Source: Ovoidimarina sp039190895 (GTDB lineage Bacteria; Pseudomonadota; Alphaproteobacteria; Rhodobacterales; Rhodobacteraceae). Taken from it: a stretch of 10,341 nt of DNA. The DNA is taken from the NCBI GenBank assembly GCA_039190895.1, contig JBCCXY010000134.1:1-10341 (forward strand), written 5' to 3'. The position numbers and the translations under genes were made by a program. Position 1 is the first letter of the stretch. Each line of letters starts with the position of its first letter. A model generated the notes under the pieces. That model did not search any database. It had not been told where the DNA came from and saw only the letters and a list, made by a program, of their open reading frames with translations. Of this stretch, positions 1 through 8,354 are shown one piece after another.

Positions 1-145
1 AAGCAAAAACACCGCGCCAGCGCTTGAGACTCTTGCGGTCTCCACGCTGTCGCTCAACACTGTAACCCATCCGGAAGATTCCAGATCAAACCGGCCCTAA
101 TGGCGGGGGAAGGTCAGCACCCATAAAAACGAAACGCTTCATCAT

Positions 146-997
146 ATGCAGCGGATTCAAAACATCTTCTGCAACATTTGGGGCGAAGCGGTTTGGCAAA
201 TCGTTGATGCGAGCAAGTCGCCAACGAAATTCATTATCTCAGATCACCCGGTTGTTGCCTACAATCGAGAGTGCTTCCCTGCATCAAAATGGTGCTCCGG
301 CTTCAACGACCCTGATATTCGGATGGCCGCCACCCATACCTACTTTCCGCTATCGCCGGACAAGTTACTTGTCCTTTCGAACCTAGCGTGGGTGCGCGAT
401 CCGTTTCAGAACCCGCTAAAGCTCAGGCCGAACCCCAAGTTTTTTCGGGAAGCGGCCTTGTTCAACATGATGGATATCCAACACCATAGGTACTTTTCGG
501 AAGAAGAAGTCGTCGAAACAAACTACATCACCAAGAAAAGCGCATTCAGGTACATAGCTGCTCCAAAGAAAGAGTGGCTTTTTCCTGAAAAGCGGCTTCG
601 TTCGACGCACTGGCGCAAGCTCGGCGACGGCTACTTGTTTATGCCGGACCCACGCCACATTCATGGAGGAGGCACAACCTTCGTTGGTTTCGAGGGTGGG
701 GGAAGCGATGGCTGGGACGCTTACGGGCGTAAGCCATGGCAAGACGGCTACGAAGACAAAAAACTCGAAGAACACGAGTGGAAGACAATGCAGAAGTTCA
801 AAGCTGAGTGGGCAGTCGAGCACGGGACGGAATACCGAGGCGTCAAACTTGAACACGGCGACCGCGACATCAGATGGTCGATGGGCGACGAATACCATCA
901 GTCCGAATGTGAGCGAGACAAGGATTATTTGAAATTGCCCGGCGAAAAGGCGCGCCGGCGGCGGCTGAAGCGGGACATCAGAGGTCTGAAGGACTAG
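146..997 (+). CDS. DUF4238-like hypothetical protein, probably missing its N-terminus
   Basis: A 283-residue reading frame from the first ATG. Residues 28-35 (KFIISDHP) followed by FPLSPDKLLVLS (67-78) and an N/A-rich stretch ending NYITKKSAFRYIAA (126-139) resemble the C-terminal part of DUF4238 proteins, a family of unknown function. DUF4238 proteins normally have roughly a further hundred residues before the SD(N/H)P motif, and those are absent here. The ATG at 146 has no Shine-Dalgarno sequence. The frame is open back to 101 and would read KNETLHH just before the ATG, then meets TAA at 98-100, beyond which it is open again to the window edge. The tail (about 165-283) is Gly/Trp-rich, then strongly charged, ending in an Arg/Lys-rich segment. 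Codon use is less GC-rich than in the genes to the right, which suggests acquired DNA. It could be a decayed gene or a short active variant. The family call rests on motif memory only. Confidence 0.5.
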   Translation: MQRIQNIFCNIWGEAVWQIVDASKSPTKFIISDHPVVAYNRECFPASKWCSGFNDPDIRMAATHTYFPLSPDKLLVLSNLAWVRDPFQNPLKLRPNPKFFREAALFNMMDIQHHRYFSEEEVVETNYITKKSAFRYIAAPKKEWLFPEKRLRSTHWRKLGDGYLFMPDPRHIHGGGTTFVGFEGGGSDGWDAYGRKPWQDGYEDKKLEEHEWKTMQKFKAEWAVEHGTEYRGVKLEHGDRDIRWSMGDEYHQSECERDKDYLKLPGEKARRRRLKRDIRGLKD

Positions 998-1129
998 AGT
1001 CGCTGTTTGCTTTCGGACACTCCAAAATGTGAAATCGCTTGGGCTTTAGCTTTGGACTCCCCAAGCAGCCGTTGTCGCACGGCAGGACTTCCAAGACTTG
1101 TTTTAGCATCACTGCGCGGAACCAAGGAC

Positions 1130-1152
1130 CGCATGCGCTACCCGCGCATGCG
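1130..1152. other. Hairpin at the 3' end of the SARDH-like gene
   Basis: The self-complementary octamer CGCATGCG occurs at 1130-1137 and again at 1145-1152, separated by 7 nt. It can form an 8-bp stem with the stop codon of the minus-strand gene (1138-1140) in the loop. No T-run follows on the minus strand, so it is not a canonical intrinsic terminator. It may still mark or protect the 3' end of the operon mRNA. The 140 bp between 998 and 1137 show nothing else. Confidence 0.3.
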
Positions 1153-3571
1153 TTCCGATTTGGGGTCGTACATTGGGGCCAGTGAGGCGGCGGCGGGGAT
1201 GCGCTCCCCTGCGACTTCGATCTCGTAGGTGGCGCCTAGCACGTCGTCGGGGGTCTGGTCCTTTGCGGGGACGTAGCCCATGCCGATGGCGCCGCCGAGG
1301 GTGTGGCCGTAGTTGGCGGATGTGAGGTACGAGACGATCTTGCCGTCGCGGACCACCGCTTCGTTGTGGAAGAGGAAGCGGTCGGGGTCTTCCAGCTTGA
1401 ACTGGAGCATGCGTTGTTCCAGCCCCGCCTCGCGTTTGCGGAGGACGGCGTCGCGGCCGATGAAGCTGGGTTTCGACTTGGTCTTCACCGCGAAGCCGAG
1501 GCCCGCTTCCAGCACGTGATCCTCATCCGTGATGTCGTGGCCGAAGTGGCGGAAGGCTTTCTCGATCCGCGCGCTGTCCATCGCGTGGAGGCCGACGGGC
1601 GTCGGGCCTGCCTCCATCAGCGTTTCATAGACGTGGCCGGCCATGTCGGAGGGGACGTAGATCTCCCACCCCAGCTCACCCACGTAGCTGATGCGGTGGG
1701 CGCGGGCGAGGGTCATGCCGATCTCGATCTCGCGCGCCGTGCCAAAGGGGTGGGCGGTGTCGGAGAAGTCGTCGGGGCTGACCTGGCCGAGGACGTCGCG
1801 GACCTTTGGGCCCATGAGCGCGAATACCGCCTCACCATTCGTGACGTTGGTGACGACGGCAAAGGCGTCGCCCACGTGGCGCTTGATCCAGGCCATGTCG
1901 CGCAGGACGGTGGCGGCGGGGGTGATGACGAGGAACGCGGTTTCGGACAGGCGGGTGACGGTGACGTCGGCCTCGATCCCGCCGCGGTCGTTGAGGAACT
2001 GGGTGTAGACGATCTTGCCCGCATCGACGTCGACGTTGTTGCCGCAGATGTTTTGCAGCACTGCGCAGGCGTCGCGGCCCTCGACCCGGAGTTTGCCGAA
2101 GGACGACAGGTCCATCACCCCGGCGCTTTCGCGGAGGGCGGTGTGTTCGGCCTTGTGGTTGTCGAACCAGTTCTGGCCTTTCCAGTCGTATTCGTAGGCG
2201 CGCGTCTGGCCCGGCTGAGCGAACCAGTTGGCGCGTTCCCACCCGGCGGTCACGCCGAAGACGGCGTTCTGGTCGTTCAGTTGCGCGTGGATCGGGCTTC
2301 GGCGGATGCCGCGTGCCGTCTCGGGCTGGCGGTGGGGGTAGTGGTCGGCGTAGAGGAGGCCGAGCGTTTCGCTAACGCGTTCCTTCAGGTAGCGGCGGTT
2401 GCGCTGGAAGGGGACGGCGCGTCGGATGTCGACGTCCCACAGGTCGAACGGCGGGGCGCCGTCTTCCATCCACTGGGCCAACGCCATGCCGGCGCCGCCG
2501 GACGAGACGATGCCGATGGAGTTGTACCCGGCGGCGACCCAATAGCCCTTCAGTTCGGGCGCTTCGCCCATGTAGTACATGTCATCGGGGGTGAAGCTTT
2601 CGGGGCCGTTGAAGAAGGTGTGGATGCCGGCGGTTTCGAACATCGGCATGCGGTGCATGGCGTGTTCGAGGATGGGGTTCGAAGTGCTCGAAGTCTTCGG
2701 GGAGCGAGTCGAATTCGAAGTCTTCCGAGATGCCGTTCATCCCCCATGGCTTGGCCTTGGGTTCGAAGGCTCCGAGGAGCATCTTGCCCGCGTCTTCCTT
2801 GTAATACGCGCATTCGTCGGGGACGCGGAGGACGGGGACGCGGGACAGGCCTTCGATCGGCTCGGTCAGGAGGTAGAAGTGCTCGCAGGCATGGAGCGGG
2901 AGGGTGACGCCGGAGCGGGAGGCAAGCTCCCTGCCCCACATGCCGCCACAGTTGACCACGATGTCGGCGGCGATGTGGCCGGATTCGCCGCCTTGCTCCC
3001 AGTTGACGCCGGTGACCTGTGTGCCGTTGTCGGTGACGCCGGTAACCTTGACGCCTTCGTGGATCTTCGCGCCGTTCATCCGGGCGCCCTTGGCGAGCGC
3101 TTGGGCGATGTTGGCGGGGTCGCATTGGCCGTCACCCGGCAGGTAGACGGCGCCAGTCATGTCGCCCACTTCGACATGGGGGTACATGGCTTTGACTTCG
3201 TTGGGGCCGATCTCCTCGACCTCCACGTCCAATGCGCGGGCAAGCGTGGCCTGACGCAGGATCTCTTCGCGGCGGTGGTCGGTGAGGGCGAGCGTGATGG
3301 AGCCGGTGGTGCGCATGCCGGTGGCGACGCCGGTCTCACTCTCGAGGTCGACGTAGAGTTCGGCGGAGTATTTCGCGAGCTTCGTCAGGTTCTTGGAGTT
3401 CCGGAGTTGCCCGATGAGCCCTGCCGCGTGCCAGGTGGTGCCGCAGGTGAGCTGCTTTCGCTCCAGCAGGACGACGTCGGTCCAGCCGAGCTTGGCGAGG
3501 TGATAGGCGACGGAACAGCCAGAGACGCCGCCGCCAATGATGACCGCGCGGGCGTGGGTGGGAAGAGCCAT
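1138..3571 (-). pseudogene. Sarcosine dehydrogenase-like FAD/GcvT protein, interrupted by a one-base frameshift
   Basis: Start ATG at 3571-3569 (MALPTHARAV), chosen because AAAGGAC lies 6 nt upstream at 3578-3584; earlier in-frame codons run into the preceding gene. The first 299 residues are an FAD-binding DAO domain: GGGVSG at 13-18 binds the dinucleotide, and GTTWHAAG (His48) matches the site of covalent 8-alpha-histidyl FAD in DMGDH and SARDH. After Pro299 the frame slips at CCCC (2677-2674) and the literal product stops after 329 residues. Skipping one C restores ILEHAMHRMP and runs to the stop at 1138, giving 810 residues, close to the 812 of the neighbouring paralogue. The second part has NGPESFTPDD (321-330), GWERANWF (443-450), then a GcvT folate-binding region with GGIEAD (530-535). 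NGPESFTPDD, GEAPEL, GGIEAD and IEKAFRHFG are SARDH-like. The family demethylates N-methyl amino acids, passing the one-carbon unit to tetrahydrofolate. The slip could be a sequencing error. Confidence 0.85.
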
Positions 3572-3577
3572 GGGTCC

Positions 3578-3584
3578 GTCCTTT
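3578..3584 (-). promoter_or_regulatory. Ribosome-binding site of the SARDH-like gene
   Basis: AAAGGAC on the minus strand, 6 nt before the ATG at 3571. It sits in the 67-nt gap after the DMGDH-like gene and fixes the start at MALPTHARAV. The upstream paralogue also begins MALP, which supports the choice. Confidence 0.7.
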
Positions 3585-3638
3585 AGATACGTTGGAAACT
3601 GGGCGAAAAGCGAGGCGGCCCGTATGGGGCGATGAGCG

Positions 3639-6077
3639 TCACGCGCGGATCCTTTCGTTTTTCGGATCCCAGAACGGGCCATCACCAGCCACGGTCGCAG
3701 GCACGCGGTCGCCGAAGATATCAATCTCCACCACCGTGCCTTCCGTCGCCAGATCCGTCCGCAACATGCCGAGGGCCAGCGAGCGATCCACGCGGTAGCC
3801 GTAGCCGCCGCTCGTCACTTCGCCCACGATCTCACCATTCAGCCAGATCGACGCCATGTAGGGCGCGTCGGTGTCCTTTGCGTCCACGTTCAGCGTGACG
3901 AACGACTTCACCGGGCCGCTGGCCTTCTCGGCCTCCAGCGCGGGCTTGCCGGGGAAGTCCTTGGTCCAGTCGATGAACCGATCCAGGCCGGATTGCACCA
4001 GCGTGTAGTCGGTCGACAAATCGCCCTTCCACGCCCGATACGCCTTCTCCAGGCGCAGCGAATCCAGTGCCCACATCCCGAAGGGCTTGGCACCGGCGTT
4101 GGTCACCGCATCCCAGATTGCGGGGGCATCGTCGGGGGAGCAGTGGATCTCCCACCCCAGTTCACCGGCAAAGGACACCCGCAGAAGCGCGGCGGACTTG
4201 CCCGCCACGGTCGCGTCGAGATTGGCCGACAGCCACGGGCCGGACAGATCCGCATTGGTGAGCTGTGCGAGGATATCGCGCGACTTGGGACCCGTCAGAA
4301 GCAGGCACTCCACTTGATCGGTGTGGTCGGTCACGGTGATCCCCTCGGGCGCGCGGCGTGAAATCACCTCGGCGTCGTGCCATTGCGCGGTTGCGGCGGT
4401 GATCAGGCCGACTTCATTGTCGGAATGGACCATCACCGACATTTCGGTCACGACGCGCCCGCGTTCGTCCGGGAAGTAGGCGAGGCCGACGCGGCCCGGC
4501 TTGGGCAAGCGTGAGGCCGTCAGGCTGTTGACGAAGTCCTTCGCCCCCTCGCCTGTCACCTTGAAGCGCGAGAAGCCTGAGATGGCGATCACGCCCGCTT
4601 CGTCGCGCACCGCCTCGGCTTCGGCCTTCACGCGGGGGGCCCAGGGGCCGTTGCGATCCCAGCGGTAGGTCGCCTCTTCCGACGTATCGTCGCCCGGCTC
4701 GGCGAACCAGTTCGCCCGCTCCCACCCGTTGTAGTCGCCCATCTGCCCGCCCGCGGCGAGCAACCGGTCGTGCAGCGTCGATTTGCGACGATCCGGGGCG
4801 GCGGGCCAGCGGTGCCAGTGGAAGTGCATGGCGTACTCGTGGCCGTAAACCTCTTTTGCCTTTTCGATGCAGTATTCCTGATCGGTGTAGCCTGTGAAGC
4901 GGCGCGGATCGATGGCCCACATGTCCCATTCGGTGCTGCCTTCGACGATCCATTCGGCGAGCGTTTTGCCCGCCCCGCCTGACTGAGCAATTCCGAAAGT
5001 AAACACGCACGCCTCGAACGCATTCGGCACGCCGGGCATAGGGCCAACCAAAGGCAGCCCATCGGGCGCGTAGGGGATCGGGCCGTTGATGACCTTGGAC
5101 AGTGGCGCCTCGGCCAAGAGCGGCACACGCTCCATCGCGTCGGTGATGTAGAACTCCAGCCGGTCGAGGTCGTCGGCGTAAAGCTGGAAGCTGAAATCCT
5201 CGGGGAACGGGTCGTCCGGCGTGATCCAGTGCGCCTTGCAGTTCCGCTCGTACGGGCCGAGGTTGAAGCCGTTCTTCTCCTGCCGCAGGTAGTACGAGAT
5301 ATCCACGTCCCGCAGAAGCGGCATCTTGTGCCCCTTCTCCTGCGTGTAGGCCTTCACCGGCTCGACTTCCTCGAACAGCATGTACTGGTGGCTCATCACC
5401 GCCATGGGGACGAGGCGCCCGCCATAGGGCAGGAACCACTCGCTGACCTTCTGGGCATAGTACCCGGCGGCGTTCACCACGTATTCGCAGCGTATGTCGC
5501 CTTTTTCGGTCTTGACGATCCACTCGTTCCCGTCGCGCTCCACGCCCGTGGCGGGGCAGAACCGTTCGATCTTGGCGCCCAGCGTCCGGGCGCCCTTGGC
5601 GTAGGCTTGCGTCAACTGCGCCGGGTCGATGTCGCCATCCGCCGGGTCGTAGAGGACGCCCTCAAGATCATGCGTCTCCATGAACGGATAGATCTCGACC
5701 GCCTCGTCCGGGGTCAGCATCTCAAGCTGCATGCCCTGGTTGGCGCCCATGTCGAGGGCGCGCTTGAACTCCATCATCCGTTCTTTGGAGTGCGCGAGCC
5801 GGATCGACCCCGTGACATGGTAGTTCATGGGGTAATCGACCTCGTCGCCGAGGCGGCGATACAGGTCGGTCGAATAGCGCTGCATGTTCATGACGGCCCA
5901 GGACGTCGAGAACGTCGGGCAGTTGCCAGCGGCATGCCAGGTGGAGCCTGCGGTGAGCTCGTTCTTTTCAAGCAGCACACAGTCGGTCCACCCCGCCTTG
6001 GCGAGGTGATAGAGCGCGGACGCGCCAACCGCGCCGCCACCGATGATGACGACGCGGGCCGTGGAAGGAAGTGCCAT
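3639..6077 (-). CDS. Dimethylglycine dehydrogenase-like FAD-dependent oxidoreductase with GcvT domain
   Basis: An 812-residue protein with the full DMGDH architecture. An N-terminal FAD-binding DAO domain carries GGGAVG (13-18) and GSTWHAAG (44-51), where His48 matches the histidine that covalently holds FAD in mammalian DMGDH. The FAD domain ends near NGPIPYAPDG (331-340) and GIAQSGGAG (362-370). A linker with GWERANWF (451-458) leads into a GcvT-like folate-binding region and its C-terminal barrel (GELGWE near 640, then RLEKAYRAWKGDL). These last motifs and GRVVTEM (540-546) are closer to mammalian DMGDH than to SARDH. The family oxidatively demethylates an N-methylated amine in the cytoplasm, transferring the methyl carbon to tetrahydrofolate. 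Its ATG overlaps the TAA of the aminotransferase by one base (TAATG), so translation is probably coupled. A SARDH-like paralogue follows after 67 nt. The substrate cannot be read from sequence: dimethylglycine, or an N-methylated taurine or beta-alanine, are possible. Confidence 0.9.
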   Translation of the reverse strand: MALPSTARVVIIGGGAVGASALYHLAKAGWTDCVLLEKNELTAGSTWHAAGNCPTFSTSWAVMNMQRYSTDLYRRLGDEVDYPMNYHVTGSIRLAHSKERMMEFKRALDMGANQGMQLEMLTPDEAVEIYPFMETHDLEGVLYDPADGDIDPAQLTQAYAKGARTLGAKIERFCPATGVERDGNEWIVKTEKGDIRCEYVVNAAGYYAQKVSEWFLPYGGRLVPMAVMSHQYMLFEEVEPVKAYTQEKGHKMPLLRDVDISYYLRQEKNGFNLGPYERNCKAHWITPDDPFPEDFSFQLYADDLDRLEFYITDAMERVPLLAEAPLSKVINGPIPYAPDGLPLVGPMPGVPNAFEACVFTFGIAQSGGAGKTLAEWIVEGSTEWDMWAIDPRRFTGYTDQEYCIEKAKEVYGHEYAMHFHWHRWPAAPDRRKSTLHDRLLAAGGQMGDYNGWERANWFAEPGDDTSEEATYRWDRNGPWAPRVKAEAEAVRDEAGVIAISGFSRFKVTGEGAKDFVNSLTASRLPKPGRVGLAYFPDERGRVVTEMSVMVHSDNEVGLITAATAQWHDAEVISRRAPEGITVTDHTDQVECLLLTGPKSRDILAQLTNADLSGPWLSANLDATVAGKSAALLRVSFAGELGWEIHCSPDDAPAIWDAVTNAGAKPFGMWALDSLRLEKAYRAWKGDLSTDYTLVQSGLDRFIDWTKDFPGKPALEAEKASGPVKSFVTLNVDAKDTDAPYMASIWLNGEIVGEVTSGGYGYRVDRSLALGMLRTDLATEGTVVEIDIFGDRVPATVAGDGPFWDPKNERIRA

Positions 6078-7456
6078 TAACTGAAGACCCTTGTAAGCGC
6101 GCCGTCTACGGCGTCGGTGATTGCATCGATTTGCTCGGCGTTGACGATCAGCGGCGGGCTGAAGCAGAGCGTGTTGTTGAACCCGGGGACCGAGCGGTTG
6201 GTGGCGCCAATGACGATCCCCTGCGCCATGCAGTCGGCCACGACGGCCTGCACCTGCTTCTCGGCCGCGGGTTCTTTCGTCGTCCGATCGGCGACGAGTT
6301 CCGCCCCGCAGAACAGTCCCTTGCCGCGCACGTCGCCGATGACGGCGTGCTTTTCGGCCAGCGTTTCCAGGTTGCCCACAAGCCGGGCGCCCATGGCCTT
6401 GGTGTTGTCGAGCAGACCCTCTTCCTCGATGATCGCCATGTTCTCAATCGCCGCTGCCGGGCCCGCTGTGCAGCCACCGAAGGTCGAGATGTCGCGGAAG
6501 TAGTCCAGCGGATCGTCGGGGTTCGCCTTGAACATGTCGAACACCTCTTCCGTGGTCACCATGCAGGCGATGGCGGCATAGCCTGAGGCGACGCCTTTCG
6601 CCATGGTCACGAAGTCAGGCTTCACGCCGTAGTTCTGATAGCCGAACCACTCCCCCGTCCGGCCCACGCCGCAGACGACCTCGTCGATATGGAGCAGGAT
6701 GTCGTACTTTTTGCAGATCTCCTGCACCCGCTCCCAATAGCCCTCGGGCGGTGGGATCACACCGCCGCCCGCCGTCACCGGCTCCAGGCACAGGCCGCCG
6801 ACCGTGTCGGGGCCTTCGCGCAGGATGACCTCTTCAATGGCATTGGCCGCGCGTTCCCCGTAGTTCTCCACGTCCCACTGCGCGCGGTACTCCAGACAGT
6901 GCGGCACCGGCACGAACCCCGGCGTGAACGGCCCGTATAGAGCATTCCGCTGCTCTTGCCCGCCTGCCGACAGGCAGGCGATGGTGGTGCCGTGGTAGTC
7001 GCGTTCGCGGTACAGGATCTTGTGCTTCTTGCCGCCATAGCGCTTGTGCGCGATCTGGCGGATCATCTTGAACGCCTTCTCGTTCGCCTCGGACCCCGAG
7101 TTGGTGTAGTACACCCGGCTCATCCCCGGCATCTTGTCGATCAGCATCTCGGCAAACCGCGCCCCGGGGACGGAACCCACGACGTTGCCGAAGAAGTTCA
7201 TCTTCACCAGCTGGTCCCGCACCGCGTCGGCAATCCGCTCGCGTCCGTAGCCGACATTGACCGTCCAGACCCCGCCCGAGACGGCGTCGATATGCTCTTT
7301 CCCGGTGGCGTCCCAGACGAGCACACCCTTACCCTCCACGATGATGCGCGGGTCGGTGGACTCCAGCGATTTGTGCTGCATCAGGTGGTGCCACAGATGC
7401 GCCCGATCCGCTTCGATCACATGGGTCAGGTCATTCGGGTTTAGCTGAGTATTCAT
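6077..7456 (-). CDS. tpa: Class III aminotransferase, probably taurine-pyruvate aminotransferase
   Basis: A 459-residue PLP enzyme of fold type I, first gene of the minus-strand operon. The start is ATG at 7456 (MNTQLNPNDL), preceded by AAAGGAG at 8 nt; an in-frame GTG at 7480 would add 8 residues but lies upstream of that site. Motifs with this numbering: TNSGSEANEKA (about 118-128, PLP phosphate contacts), DYHGTT (153-158), IDEVVCGVGRTG (257-268, with the PLP-nitrogen aspartate) and MAKG (285-288), whose Lys287 should form the Schiff base. AVSGGVWTVNVGYGR and HLWHHLMQHK resemble taurine-pyruvate aminotransferases of roseobacters, which convert taurine plus pyruvate to sulfoacetaldehyde plus alanine. 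Beta-alanine or other omega-amino acids are alternative donors. No tauR, xsc or tau transporter gene is in the window. The stop overlaps the ATG of the DMGDH-like gene. The aminotransferase class is certain; the substrate is inferred. Confidence 0.75.
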   Translation of the reverse strand: MNTQLNPNDLTHVIEADRAHLWHHLMQHKSLESTDPRIIVEGKGVLVWDATGKEHIDAVSGGVWTVNVGYGRERIADAVRDQLVKMNFFGNVVGSVPGARFAEMLIDKMPGMSRVYYTNSGSEANEKAFKMIRQIAHKRYGGKKHKILYRERDYHGTTIACLSAGGQEQRNALYGPFTPGFVPVPHCLEYRAQWDVENYGERAANAIEEVILREGPDTVGGLCLEPVTAGGGVIPPPEGYWERVQEICKKYDILLHIDEVVCGVGRTGEWFGYQNYGVKPDFVTMAKGVASGYAAIACMVTTEEVFDMFKANPDDPLDYFRDISTFGGCTAGPAAAIENMAIIEEEGLLDNTKAMGARLVGNLETLAEKHAVIGDVRGKGLFCGAELVADRTTKEPAAEKQVQAVVADCMAQGIVIGATNRSVPGFNNTLCFSPPLIVNAEQIDAITDAVDGALTRVFS

Positions 7457-7464
7457 CGCGCGCA

Positions 7465-7471
7465 CTCCTTT
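7465..7471 (-). promoter_or_regulatory. Ribosome-binding site of the tpa-like gene
   Basis: AAAGGAG on the minus strand, 8 nt before the ATG at 7456. It lies downstream of the alternative GTG start at 7480 and so favours the shorter N-terminus. Confidence 0.75.
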
Positions 7472-7648
7472 GTCGGACACACCGTCTTTTTCGCCACGTT
7501 AGGGCATGCAAATGGCCCCCGGCAACCGCCATTCCGCGACACGACACGCAATGGCCGCGACGTTTCGTAGCCCCTGTTTTTGCTGGCTGATCGTTGCTTC
7601 AATTTTTGAGACTGACATCGGCTTGCGCGGGAGGCATGATCGGGCGCA
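7472..7648. promoter_or_regulatory. Divergent promoter region between tpa-like operon and DUF2306 gene
   Basis: This gap must carry the promoter of the operon and probably that of the DUF2306 gene. No convincing -35/-10 pair is visible in either direction. It does hold related short repeats: GCAAATGGCC at 7509-7518, GCAATGGCC at 7549-7557, GCAATGGC at 7646-7653 (overlapping the DUF2306 start codon), and the inverted form GCCATT at 7528-7533, which pairs with AATGGC at 7511-7516. These could be an operator, but the units are short and may be chance. Confidence 0.35.
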
Positions 7649-8305
7649 ATGGCATCCGTCACACACAGCCTCAAGCGATGGATTCCCTCAGGATGGAACA
7701 TCCTGCTTGTGCTGATCGCGCTGGCGGTGCTGCCGTTCGGCCTTGGATCGGTCGAGATCGGTCTGTCGCAGCAACACGAACGGCTGTTCCAGCCAGACGA
7801 TCCGGTGACCGCCACGCTCGGGCTGGCGGCGCACATGGTCCTCGGTGCGATTATCACGGTTTTGGCGCCCTTGCAGATCATCGGCCCTGTGCGGCGGCGG
7901 GTGCCGTGGCTGCACCGCTGGGCGGGGTATGTCATCGCAGGTGCGGCGCTGGTGACGGCCTGCGGGGGGCTGATCTATATCGCGCTCAGCGGGACGGTGG
8001 GCGGGCCGGTGATGAGCGTCGGCTTTGCGCTTTATGGTCTGTTGCTGGGCCTTGCGGCGGTGCGGACGGTGCAATTGTCCCGTGCTGGCCGGATGGCGCA
8101 GCACCGGCGCTGGGGGCTGCGGCTGTTTCTGCTGGCAATCGGGTCGTATCTGTACCGGTTGCACTACGGGCTCTGGTACCTGGCGACGGGCGGTTACGCG
8201 AGCAGCCCGGCTTTTGACGGAGCGTTCGATCTGTACATGACGTTTGGGTTCTATCTGCCGTATCTGGCTGCGCTGGAGCTGTATTTCCGTTGGCGCGGCT
8301 CGTAG
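7649..8305 (+). CDS. DUF2306 family integral membrane protein
   Basis: A 218-residue, very hydrophobic protein with about six predicted membrane segments (roughly 15-34, 58-80, 92-113, 121-143, 155-176 and 193-213). The spacing of AAHMVLGAIITVLAPLQ (60-76), VPWLHRWAGYV (85-95), GG followed by GFALYGLLLGLAAVR (125-139) and QHRRWGLRLF (151-160) fits DUF2306, an inner-membrane family of unknown function whose conserved His and HRW motifs are suggestive of ligand or cofactor contacts. The start is the only in-frame ATG after a TGA at 7637-7639. A GGGAGG at 7629-7634 is 14 nt away, longer than ideal. The gene is monocistronic: divergent from the tpa-like operon and convergent with bamE. A link to the operon is possible through the shared promoter region but is not shown. 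Confidence 0.8.
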   Translation: MASVTHSLKRWIPSGWNILLVLIALAVLPFGLGSVEIGLSQQHERLFQPDDPVTATLGLAAHMVLGAIITVLAPLQIIGPVRRRVPWLHRWAGYVIAGAALVTACGGLIYIALSGTVGGPVMSVGFALYGLLLGLAAVRTVQLSRAGRMAQHRRWGLRLFLLAIGSYLYRLHYGLWYLATGGYASSPAFDGAFDLYMTFGFYLPYLAALELYFRWRGS

Positions 8306-8354
8306 GTGTTGCGCCGCCTTGTCGGCGTCGCGCTAGTGGGGGTGACGAGGATCA

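Noticed and set aside
2674..2677. Programmed +1 frameshift in the SARDH-like gene
   Set aside because: There is no stop codon at the slip, no upstream Shine-Dalgarno-like stimulator as in prfB, and the family is not known to use frameshifting. Error or mutation is simpler.
1303..2907. Long plus-strand open frame (534 codons) opposite the SARDH-like gene
   Set aside because: It is rich in Val/Gly/Ala/Asp with no recognisable motif, and it mirrors a gene with clear domains on the other strand. It is a high-GC antisense shadow.
3572..3724. Earlier start at 3724 for the SARDH-like gene
   Set aside because: It would overlap the 3' end of the DMGDH-like gene by 86 bp, and the added residues show no family similarity. 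AAAGGAC before 3571 marks the real start.
6961..6980. Perfect 8-bp stem with 4-nt loop (CGCCTGCC / GGCAGGCG)
   Set aside because: It lies inside the aminotransferase reading frame and encodes the conserved SAGG stretch, so normal coding at high GC is enough to explain it, though a similar palindrome is seen as a repeat in other genomes.
7457..7480. GTG start at 7480 for the aminotransferase
   Set aside because: The strong AAAGGAG at 7465-7471 lies downstream of this GTG and is well placed for the ATG at 7456.
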